Assembly: GCA_032115775.1 (NCBI GenBank)
Contig: JAUMBL010000120.1
Location: forward strand, 1-32,732
Direction of reading: 5' to 3'
Length of the DNA: 32,732 bases
Source: M3007 sp032115775
GTDB taxonomy: Bacteria > Bacteroidota > Bacteroidia > Chitinophagales > Saprospiraceae
Shown here: in pieces, positions 17,401 to 22,342 of the stretch
Layout of the letters: each line of letters opens with the position of its first letter
Position numbering within the stretch: the first letter of the stretch is position 1
Notes under the pieces: model-generated
The model's input: the letters and a program-made list of their open reading frames with translations, nothing else
Databases searched by the model: none
What the model was told of the DNA's origin: nothing
Made by a program: the position numbers and the translations under genes

Positions 17401-17732
17401 GCGCTTCCGATACCTTGCTGGTATCGGTGGACAAGACGCGGTTTTTGTACATTCCCAACGCCTTCAGTCCGAACGACGACGGTTTCAATGATTTCTTCCA
17501 GTTGGGCGCCGGGCCTGGGATCAGCGATCTCGAATTACTGCGCGTGTACGATCGCTGGGGCGGGTTATTGTACGAATTGGACGCGCCTGTTCCGGCGGGG
17601 CAATGGCCCGGTTGGGACGGCATGGCGCGAAGCGAAAAATTGAATCCCGGCGTCTATATCTATTACCTTCGCGTGCGAACCACCGACGGCGATCTGATTG
17701 AAAAAAGCGGTGATGTGACTATTCTTCGATAA
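11418..17732 (+). CDS. Giant T9SS-exported repeat adhesin with gliding-associated C-terminal domain
   Basis: A 2104-residue surface protein. Order: signal peptide (1-30, ending ALRAQ); an N-terminal domain starting CPRVEAVMIDACG with ENE/NEF-type residues, found in other T9SS cargo; a linker; ten tandem Ig/PKD-like domains of about 86 residues (about 304-1161), each with a VCAG-type Cys, a W-x-N-x-N motif, an IGLPAxGxG turn and a second Cys; one further PKD-like domain; eleven 41-residue repeats (about 1232-1685) with TCDPAQAGVF and NQFGCDS; two SprB-like repeats (about 1688-1855); and a type B C-terminal sorting domain (about 2009-2104) with IPNAFSPNDDGFND and YDRWGG. The last domain directs export and surface attachment through the T9SS. 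The paired Cys in each repeat suggest disulfides. It probably works in adhesion or as a surface fibre; ligands are unknown. Confidence 0.88.
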   Translation: MPMRLTGLHAAYFSLIFLLFLFQIPALRAQCPRVEAVMIDACGTEQLNEFIIIHSGAGFNTDDLQFSFDASNNIMGQPNNDINIDLNNDPADPTPCGLQPGNPAAFSGCSNITAIGPGFDVPANSIVVLQTSANATANSYAFTTLCGAGQCVFVIASSCARTAGGFSNGGGGGQRTSIFQINGGCTQTIVYDRALVTGGNGAYYLPLTNTYGNGGCSAPPSSPAPPAPNIDPISNVTACGAYTLPPITGQNLTPNAAYFTGPNRTGTQYEPGDLITATVTLYAHDFSAANCDDQESFTVTINPLPTVNQPNEVEVCAGQTVSVPFSGSPGAGFTWTNDNTAIGLAASGSGNINFPSANVTTVQTANITVTPTQGPCTGDPVTFSITINPRPTVNPPGNRTVCAGEQLDVAFSGSGNPTYNWTNSNTTIGLDASGSGDISFTAALVGNPTTGTITVNASENGCTGPNQNFTITVNPLPVVNPPNDLTVCAGAPVNVPINGTAGATFNWQNDNPAVGLGSAGSGSISFTAANVSVQQVATITIVPRRNNCDGEPVSFTITVNPRPTLDNPGDQTVCGGENVFIPLFGDNNPGFDWINSNPAIGLPAFGNGDLAFTAANVSVNTIGTIVVTPILGACVGPVSSFTITVTPAPTVNQPANVQVCGGAPVSVNFGGTPGADFNWTNSNPAIGLPAVGTGNITFTAGNPAAVQTATLTVTPVLGNCTGAARVFTLTVNPRPVSAMPDQVICSGDSARIFLTGIPQTAVWNWINSDTTLGLGSSGTDSLIFRAIQVAAPDTGLVVVSPQLGACAGAPDTFRLIIAPLPVVDPPGDQTFCAGDSAFIAFNASPGASLQWTNSNTAIGLPAAGSGNLRFLAAGDSALIRVSPLIGACAGDTAEFKILVLPPPSVNQPAPIDACDGTLVEAAFSGSPGATFTWVNSNPNIGLPAAGSGDLSFTALAPDTVTTALITVTPALGGCTGPARSFTVTVRPRPSVNPVSDLATCGGESVQVVWSGTPGAVFNWTNNNPNIGLPAAGSGNIDFLATNLPDVATVAVTPELGGCIGAADTFNIEIVSAPVMNPLADTAVCPGETVAITFSGTPGAQYRWTNSNPAIGLPASGFGSVQFTASGAGAPQAAAIAVTPELGACTGATIVFDLLVHPAVQAQITGPGLLCAGDTAFLTASGGVSYLWNTGTNTPGIAVAPDTTTLYTVTARSAEGCADADSFLLAVLQPNQQTIFRSSCNPADTGLVIVTFNNQFGCDSVITTITDLLPTDTTALTDFTCDPTQAGLFLQILTNQFGCDSVLVITRIALPADTTLVSRTSCDPGAAGVFTQLLANQFGCDSLIVTTVTFDPLDIDTTLLSASTCDPAQIGVFTSILSNQFGCDSIVIRTVSLLPADTVSVSGATCDPAQAGVFTSVLSNQFGCDSVVIRTVALLPRDTVSASGSTCDPAQAGVFTSVLSNQFGCDSVVIRTVVLLPRDTVLVSGASCDPTQAGVFTLVLSNQFGCDSVVIRTVALLPRDTVLVGGSTCDPAQAGVFTSVLSNQFGCDSVVIRTVALLPADTVTINGVTCDPASVGTFTTVLTNQQGCDSVVITQVLLFPSDTTLLSGATCNPAQAGVFIQRYFNSFGCDSVVITTVSLLPSDTVAISGTTCDPAQAGVFVEAFTNSAGCDSLIITTISFDPALCALIVAAQGAPADCAGSATGSIRLSAQNGQPPYQYVWSGGGSSGSGQIPAAGAPVVVSGLSAGAYSVTVTDASGLLDTVLSVQILQPPALSLTVAAPTPYGGFAVRCFDSADGTAQAQATGGVPGYQFAWSSGASGSQASGLAAGAYQLTVTDQNGCTAAATVLLASPSPLRLALSSGLTDCGDTLADLTATASGGVGGFELRIDGSLIGGLTAALDAGVHNIELRDANDCLFDTSLTIVLPPVPQLRLPADTIVQSGADLVIRAQTNLSVWDTLFWSPLPDPACPNCLQQAWRPQATAVYVATIVDTFGCRASDTLLVSVDKTRFLYIPNAFSPNDDGFNDFFQLGAGPGISDLELLRVYDRWGGLLYELDAPVPAGQWPGWDGMARSEKLNPGVYIYYLRVRTTDGDLIEKSGDVTILR
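12328..14898 (+). repeat. Ten tandem ~258-bp repeats encoding Ig/PKD-like domains
   Basis: Each unit begins with a PTVNPP-like linker, then CAG or CGG, a tryptophan strand (FNWTNSNP), IGLPAAGSG, a threonine-rich strand and a GxCTG cysteine. Units 1-6, 8 and 10 are about 86 residues; units 7 and 9 are a few residues shorter. Divergence at DNA level is considerable, so this array is older than the 123-bp array downstream. Confidence 0.8.
15112..16470 (+). repeat. Eleven tandem 123-bp repeats (41-residue, two-Cys unit)
   Basis: The conserved TGCGATTC-type core encoding GCDS recurs at 15187, 15310, 15433, 15562, 15685, 15808, 15931, 16054, 16177, 16300 and 16423. All steps are 123 bases except one of 129, where two codons were added. 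Units 4 to 8 are nearly identical in DNA, while the outer ones diverge, as expected for recent expansion in the centre of the array. Confidence 0.88.
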
Positions 17733-17762
17733 CGAATAGGGGCTTTTCCGGCGCACTATCCG

Positions 17763-17783
17763 GCTAAAGAATCCATTTTTTGC
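17763..17783 (+). repeat. Remnant of an A-family element next to B2
   Basis: CCGGCTAAAG followed by AATCCATTTTTTGCC resembles the terminus CCGGCTAAG and the internal GGATCCATTTTTTGCC of element A1. It is short and degenerate. Confidence 0.3.
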
Positions 17784-17940
17784 CACAAGGGATTGTGTAA
17801 AAAGTATTTCGCCGCCTCCGGCGGCGAAATAAAATGATGTTTGGGCGCCTGTTTTTAGATTTTTTTTTAAAAAAAATCTAAAAACAGGCGCCCAAAAAAA
17901 ATATTTTTTTGTTTAAAGGGTGGTCAATGGACTTATTACG
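17781..17940 (+). repeat. Element B2: two-hairpin repeat, family B
   Basis: Layout matches B1. A first hairpin has TATTTCGCCGCC (17805-17816) and GGCGGCGAAATA (17820-17831). A second long stem starts TTTGGGCGCCTG at 17840 and its other arm ends CAGGCGCCCAAA at 17896. The tail reads AATATTTTTTTGTTTAAAGG, then ATGGACTTATTACG. The long stem begins 108 bases after the stop of the giant gene; B1 begins 107 bases after the DUF58 stop. The 17733-18024 gap holds this element and a possible A remnant, no gene. Confidence 0.75.
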
Positions 17941-18024
17941 CAACTCCCACTATGCGCGATCGGAATTTTATTTTCCGGCTGCTCGTTGTTCAATACTTGT
18001 GATACGCTTCGCAAACAACAAACT

Positions 18025-19104
18025 ATGCCCGACATCCATCCCGACATCCGCCAGGCGCACACCCTGCCCGGCAGTTTTTACACCGATCCGCAGGTGTTTG
18101 AGCAGAGCAAATCGGCGGTATTTGCGCGGAGTTGGCAGCTGATTGCCGGTCCGGAGACTGCGCACGGACTGCCTTTTGAGGCTTGGCCGTTTTATTTTAT
18201 GGACGGTTTTCTGGACGAGCCGCTGCTGCTATTGCACGATGCGGCGGGGACGGCCCGCTGTTTGTCCAACGTATGCACCCACCGCGGCAAGATCCTGGTT
18301 GAGCAGCCTGCACGCTTGGAGAAAGGCGTCATTTGCGGCTATCACGGTCGGCGGTTCGATCACGCGGGGCGGTTTGTGTCCATGCCCGAGACCCAGGGCA
18401 TGGTCAATTTTCCCTGTGCGGCGGACGATTTGGCGGCCGTGCCCTACGCCCGCTGGCGGCAGTTTCATTTTGCTTCCCTAGCGCCCGCCTGGCCATTGGC
18501 GGATTGGGTCGCCGAGATGGATCGGAAGACCGCTTTTATGCCGGTGGAGCGCTTTCGTTTTGCACCCGAGCGCTCGCGCGACTACCTGGTCAAGGCGCAT
18601 TGGGCCTTGTACTGCGACAACTATCTGGAGGGATTTCATATTCCCTTTGTGCACAAGGGATTGGCCGGCGCGCTGGATTGGAACGCGTACCGGACGGATT
18701 GTTACCGCTGGTCGAGTTGCCAGACCGGAATCAGTCGGGGCGGCGATCACGTATTTGATTTGCCGGTTGGGCACGAAGATTACGGGCAGGCGGTTTCAGC
18801 CTATTACTTTTGGCTTTTCCCGAACATCATGTTCAATTTTTACCCTTGGGGTTTATCCTTGAACATCGTGCGTCCGCTTCGGCCGGATTTGACCAAGGTT
18901 CATTTTCGCGCCTACATTTGGGATGAGCGCAAGCTGGACGCCGGCGCCGGCGCAGATATTGACCTGGTGGAGCGCGAAGACGAAGCGGTAGTAGAGCAGG
19001 TGCAGATCGGCGTGCGTTCGCGGTTTTATCAGCGCGGGCGATTTTCTCCGACGCGCGAGCAGGGCGTGCATCATTTTCACCGATTGATTGCGGATTTCAT
19101 TTGA
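18025..19104 (+). CDS. Rieske non-heme iron oxygenase, alpha-subunit type
   Basis: The 359-residue cytoplasmic protein has an N-terminal Rieske [2Fe-2S] site, C84-x-H86 and C104-x2-H107, in the segments VCTHRGKILVEQ and GVICGYHGRRFD. The catalytic domain carries the mononuclear iron site in CDNYLEGFHIPFVH, with His205 and His210 as ligands and Asp198 as the likely bridge from the neighbouring Rieske centre. A late Asp in LVEREDEAVVEQVQ is the probable third ligand. Such enzymes hydroxylate aromatic rings or demethylate and oxidise quaternary amines such as choline and stachydrine, with electrons from a separate reductase; none is encoded nearby. The ATG at 18025 is used because the frame upstream (from 17920) runs into the repeat element. 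The gene ends at a strong bidirectional terminator. Confidence 0.82.
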   Translation: MPDIHPDIRQAHTLPGSFYTDPQVFEQSKSAVFARSWQLIAGPETAHGLPFEAWPFYFMDGFLDEPLLLLHDAAGTARCLSNVCTHRGKILVEQPARLEKGVICGYHGRRFDHAGRFVSMPETQGMVNFPCAADDLAAVPYARWRQFHFASLAPAWPLADWVAEMDRKTAFMPVERFRFAPERSRDYLVKAHWALYCDNYLEGFHIPFVHKGLAGALDWNAYRTDCYRWSSCQTGISRGGDHVFDLPVGHEDYGQAVSAYYFWLFPNIMFNFYPWGLSLNIVRPLRPDLTKVHFRAYIWDERKLDAGAGADIDLVEREDEAVVEQVQIGVRSRFYQRGRFSPTREQGVHHFHRLIADFI

Positions 19105-19112
19105 TTCGGAGT

Positions 19113-19143
19113 TTTTCCCGCCGATGTCGCATCGGCGGGAAAA
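19113..19143 (+). terminator. Bidirectional intrinsic terminator
   Basis: TTTTCCCGCCGATG and CATCGGCGGGAAAA pair perfectly over 14 bases around a TCG loop. It sits between the stop codons of two convergent genes and can serve both. Confidence 0.85.
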
Positions 19144-19155
19144 TCAACGGAGCAA

Positions 19156-19782
19156 TTATTTTTTTCCGAGCATACCGCCCAGAATTTGTCCGAACAGGCC
19201 GCCGCCGCCCGAAGCCGGCTGTTGCGCGTTGCCGCCGAGCGCTTGACCGAGCAGGCCGCCGATCACATCTTGCATACCCGATTGTTGGCCGCCTTGTTGT
19301 GCGGCGCCCATTAGCGCCTGCGCCAGGCCGCCGAGATCCATGCCGCCCGAATTTTTCGCTTTACCCAGCGCGCCCATGACGATTGGAGCGAGGATGGGCA
19401 TCAGTTTCATTACCTGGCTCATTTGCAGGCCGGAGGATTGGCTGATTTGCTGCGCCATATTTTCCTGCTGGTCGCCGAGTACGTGGCGGACAATGCCTGC
19501 GCCGTTCAGCGCGCGGTTGTCATTTCCTTGGTTTTGCATCATGGAACCGACGATCCCGGCCACATCGTCGAGGATGCTTCCGTCGTGGTCGCGGTCCAGC
19601 ACCATCAGCAGCGAAGAAAGCCCTTCCGAGGAGCCGGCGTTTTTGGCGAGACCGCCCAGGATAGAGGCGAAAATACCGTTTGCGGCCGAGGCCGTTTGTT
19701 GCTTGTCGGCCTCGATTCCGCCGCTGATTTGATCCAGCACGGAGTCGGAGAGTTGGCTTTGGAGCATTTGCATTAAATCCAT
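19156..19782 (-). CDS. DUF937 domain protein
   Basis: The 208-residue protein begins MDLMQMLQSQLSDSVLDQIS and contains the DUF937 pattern of short Ala/Gly-rich helices (FASILGGLAKNAGS, MKLMPILAPIVMGALGK). An acidic loop, LDRDHDGSILDDV, looks like a single calcium-binding DxDxDG loop, a feature I associate with DUF937 members. The C-terminus is rich in Gly and Gln and ends in GGLFGQILGGMLGKK. No signal peptide is seen, so a cytoplasmic location is likely; the function of the family is unknown. The internal ATG at 19782 is preferred over the longer frame to 19878, which would add residues unlike the family. Confidence 0.72.
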   Translation of the reverse strand: MDLMQMLQSQLSDSVLDQISGGIEADKQQTASAANGIFASILGGLAKNAGSSEGLSSLLMVLDRDHDGSILDDVAGIVGSMMQNQGNDNRALNGAGIVRHVLGDQQENMAQQISQSSGLQMSQVMKLMPILAPIVMGALGKAKNSGGMDLGGLAQALMGAAQQGGQQSGMQDVIGGLLGQALGGNAQQPASGGGGLFGQILGGMLGKK

Positions 19783-19833
19783 AGAGAGAAATTTTATGTA
19801 AATATGAAACGTATAGCGCGAATCGGATTTGCC

Positions 19834-19865
19834 GGCCGGTGCGCACGGCGTGGATGCGACCGGCT
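19834..19865 (+). repeat. Degenerate A-family end
   Basis: GATGCGACCGGCT (19853-19865) matches the right end of element A3. The upstream GCCGGTGCGCA can still pair with it imperfectly. It lies in the divergent gap 19783-20068, which otherwise shows no gene. Confidence 0.3.
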
Positions 19866-20068
19866 TACCGCCTTGCAATAAAAGCCTGCGTCCATTAGTT
19901 TATTCAGGGAGTGTGGGCGTGCGGGAAGCGCAACTGACGCCTTTTTTTGTGTTTAGAAACCGTTTTCTCATTAAAACGCGCCTCAAAAATGCGATTTTGT
20001 TAGAAAAAAACACAAACAGTAGTATTATTTTTAAAAAAAGATTGATTTTTACGGTTTACAGCGTTTGT

Positions 20069-20671
20069 ATGCCGTCGGCGGCCATGGATTACAGAGCAGC
20101 AGAACACTATATCCTTCAGCGACTGCGATCGGAATTACCCGATTCGCTGTACTACCATGGCTTGCACCACACGCTGGATGTGCTTCGGGTGTCCATGGAT
20201 TTGTGTTTGCGCGAGGGGGTGTCCGGCAGAGCATTAGATTTGGTGAAAACGGCTGCTTTGTTTCACGATGCGGGTTTTGTAAGAAACAAGCACATCGGGC
20301 ACGAGCAGGCGGGCTGCGAGATGGCTCAATCCGCGTTGCCGGGTTTTGGGTATTTGGCGGAGGACATTGCCGTGATCTGCGGCATGATTATGGCAACCAA
20401 AATTCCGCAATCGCCCAAAAACATACTGGAGGAAATCATTTGCGATGCAGATTTGGATTACTTAGGCCGAGCGGATTTTTACCCGATTGGGCGCTCCTTG
20501 TACCGGGAGTTAGCGGCCTACGAATTGATTGGGGATGAGCAGGCGTGGAACCGCCTACAAGTCAATTTTTTAAGCGTGCACCGGTACCACACGCAGACCA
20601 ACCGGGGGGAGCGGGAGCCTGTCAAGCAGCGGTATTTGGAAGAATTGCGCGATTTGGTGGCGACCTATTGA
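20069..20671 (+). CDS. HD-domain phosphohydrolase
   Basis: The 200-residue protein has the HD-superfamily metal ligands in order: HH in LYYHGLHHTLDV (33-34), HD in TAALFHDAGF (66-67), a histidine in KHIGHEQAG and a late Asp in EEIICDADLDYLG (126-130). The layout is that of a small single-domain HD phosphohydrolase acting on nucleotides or a nucleotide second messenger; no other domain identifies a substrate. The ATG at 20069 is used; 20084 is an alternative that removes five residues. The reading frame is open upstream to 19829, but that part overlaps an AT-rich non-coding leader. It converges on the ArsS-like gene with a 5-base gap. Confidence 0.78.
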   Translation: MPSAAMDYRAAEHYILQRLRSELPDSLYYHGLHHTLDVLRVSMDLCLREGVSGRALDLVKTAALFHDAGFVRNKHIGHEQAGCEMAQSALPGFGYLAEDIAVICGMIMATKIPQSPKNILEEIICDADLDYLGRADFYPIGRSLYRELAAYELIGDEQAWNRLQVNFLSVHRYHTQTNRGEREPVKQRYLEELRDLVATY

Positions 20672-20676
20672 GCGGA

Positions 20677-21750
20677 TCACACTACTTGGCCGCCGCAGCT
20701 AGAGCCTGCGCCTGCTGTGCAGCCGTAGCAATGTTGGTTCAGCACAATCTGGCGATTTTCGAGCGCTTCGAGATCAAAATCCGACACGTGCACGTTCCCT
20801 CCGGCCACTTTCAGATCCAGCATTTGGTTAAAATCGCAATCGTACAGATAGCCGTCCCAGCTTACGGAAATTGTATTTCGGCACATAACGCCGGCCACGG
20901 CGGCCGGGTTAAACGCGTCGAGTAGTGTTTGCATATACGTTTCATAGAGTTTGTTGCTGAGCAGGTGGTCGAGGAATCGGCTGATCGGCATATTCGTGAT
21001 TGCGAACAGGCGGTTGAAATCCACGTCGTATTTGCGTTTGAGTTGGGATTTGAACTCCTGCTCCAGCGCCGCTTGGTTGCCGGGCAGAAAAATGCCGGTG
21101 GGGTTGTACACCAGGTTGAGTTGCAATTCGCTGCCTTCCCGGCCGTAACCGACGGCGTTCAGAAGGCGAATCGCCTCGATGCTGTCCTCGAAAACGCCGT
21201 CTCCGCGTTGGCTGTCCGTACGTCGGGCGCTGTAATGCGGCAGCGAGGACACCACCTCCACCTGATTTTCGGCGAAAAAAGCCGGCAGATCCCGGTACTT
21301 CGGATTCGCCATAATGATTGTCAGGTTACAGCGGTTGATGACGTGCTTGCCCAGTTGGCGGCAGGCTTCGACGAACCAGCGAAAATGCGGGTTCATTTCC
21401 GGCGCTCCGCCGGTGATATCCACAGTTGGGATATCGTACCGGCGCAGAATATCCAGGCAGATTTCGAAAGTTTCGCGGCTCATATTTTCCGCCTTGCGGT
21501 CGGGCCCGGCGTCCACGTGACAATGCGCGCAGCTTTGATTGCACAGTTTGCCGACGTTGACCTGAAAGATTTCGATTTTGGTCGGCCTGAGTTTGCCGTC
21601 CGGGAATCCGGCCTGTTTGATTGTTTCCTGGAAAGGCGCGAATTGCGCGTCCGTCAGTGCTTTTCCGCTCAGTACCTGGAGTTGGAAGCGCGTATCGGCC
21701 AGTTCGCTATGGCGCGAAGCCAGTGATTTTGAACGTTGGTGGATGCTCAT
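20677..21750 (-). CDS. arsS: Arsenosugar biosynthesis-type radical SAM protein (ArsS)
   Basis: The 357-residue protein is a radical SAM enzyme with the cluster motif C70-x3-C74-x2-C77 (LCNQSCAHCHVDAG). SAM-binding segments include VDITGGAPEMN and HVINRCNLTIIM. A C-terminal DUF3641-like part ends with the Cys-rich QHCYGCTAGAGSSCGG. This is the architecture annotated as ArsS, which links SAM-derived adenosyl/ribosyl chemistry to arsenosugar formation; the family also contains selenocysteine members, but this copy uses Cys codons throughout. It lies 3 bases downstream of an AhpD-like gene, the usual partner. No ArsM methyltransferase or ars resistance gene is in the window, so the pathway would need genes elsewhere. 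Confidence 0.82.
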   Translation of the reverse strand: MSIHQRSKSLASRHSELADTRFQLQVLSGKALTDAQFAPFQETIKQAGFPDGKLRPTKIEIFQVNVGKLCNQSCAHCHVDAGPDRKAENMSRETFEICLDILRRYDIPTVDITGGAPEMNPHFRWFVEACRQLGKHVINRCNLTIIMANPKYRDLPAFFAENQVEVVSSLPHYSARRTDSQRGDGVFEDSIEAIRLLNAVGYGREGSELQLNLVYNPTGIFLPGNQAALEQEFKSQLKRKYDVDFNRLFAITNMPISRFLDHLLSNKLYETYMQTLLDAFNPAAVAGVMCRNTISVSWDGYLYDCDFNQMLDLKVAGGNVHVSDFDLEALENRQIVLNQHCYGCTAGAGSSCGGQVV

Positions 21751-21753
21751 GCG

Positions 21754-22092
21754 TTACATGGTGAGGTCTTTTGAGTGATTCATCATTTGGGTAGAGAATA
21801 CCAGGCTGGAGCCGGCGCGGATTGCGGCGGCTACATGAACCGCTTCCATCATTTGCTCTTCGTCGGCGCCCTTTTCGAGGCAGCCGCTGGTGTAGGCGTC
21901 TATGCAGTAGGGGCACTGCACCGTATGGGCGACGGCGAGGGCGATGAGGGCTTTTTCGCGTTCCGTCAGTGCGCCCTCCTTGAACACTTCGCCGTACCAG
22001 GCGAAGAATTTATCGGCCATGGGTTTTTGCCAGGCGGCGATACTTCCGAATTTTTTGAGGTCTTCGGGATCGAAGTATTGTTTTTTAGACAT
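21754..22092 (-). CDS. AhpD-like protein associated with arsenosugar biosynthesis
   Basis: The 112-residue protein belongs to the carboxymuconolactone decarboxylase/AhpD fold. It contains LTEREKALIALAVAHTVQ and the redox pair C60-P-Y-C63 followed by a histidine-free helix and a third Cys at 71. The overall sequence (YFDPEDLKKFGSIAAWQ at the start, TSGCLEKGADEEQMMEAVHV later) fits the peroxidase-like proteins that accompany ArsS. It precedes the radical SAM gene on the same strand with a 3-base gap, so both form an operon. A weak -7 box, TACCTTAG, lies on the minus strand at 22125-22132. Confidence 0.8.
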   Translation of the reverse strand: MSKKQYFDPEDLKKFGSIAAWQKPMADKFFAWYGEVFKEGALTEREKALIALAVAHTVQCPYCIDAYTSGCLEKGADEEQMMEAVHVAAAIRAGSSLVFSTQMMNHSKDLTM

Positions 22093-22124
22093 GCGGCGAT
22101 TTTTTTGATGTCAAAATCTAGGCG

Positions 22125-22132
22125 CTAAGGTA
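22125..22132 (-). promoter_or_regulatory. Possible -7 box for the ArsS operon
   Basis: The minus strand reads TACCTTAG, one base off TAnnTTTG, 33 bases before the start of the AhpD-like gene. Confidence 0.3.
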
Positions 22133-22161
22133 AGCTGCCGCACGATAATTTATTTATTTTA

Positions 22162-22199
22162 TACCCGCTTAGCCGGATCGCTGTCCGGCTAAGCGGGTA
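22162..22199 (+). repeat. Perfect 16-bp hairpin sharing its core with A-family ends
   Basis: TACCCGCTTAGCCGGA (22162-22177) and TCCGGCTAAGCGGGTA (22184-22199) pair perfectly around a six-base loop, TCGCTG. The string TTAGCCGG-x-TCGCTGTC is the same as the end of elements A1 and A2. It lies between the divergent ArsS operon and the CRTAC1 gene. It may be a minimal A derivative or a terminator-like or protein-binding site. Confidence 0.55.
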
Positions 22200-22342
22200 C
22201 GCTGTTTCAGCGCCGTAACTCTAATTTTTTTTAGAAAATGTTAAAAAACAAAAATTGCCGCTAATTGACAATCCGGCTGTTCCTGCGCTGCGCTATTCTT
22301 ACGAGCGTTTATTTTTCCGCCCGGAAAAAAATTATAAAAAAG

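Noticed and set aside
17920..18024. N-terminal extension of the Rieske gene
   Set aside because: The extension starts in the conserved tail of element B2, so it is translated repeat sequence; although it could form a lipoprotein-like leader, the enzyme family is cytoplasmic.
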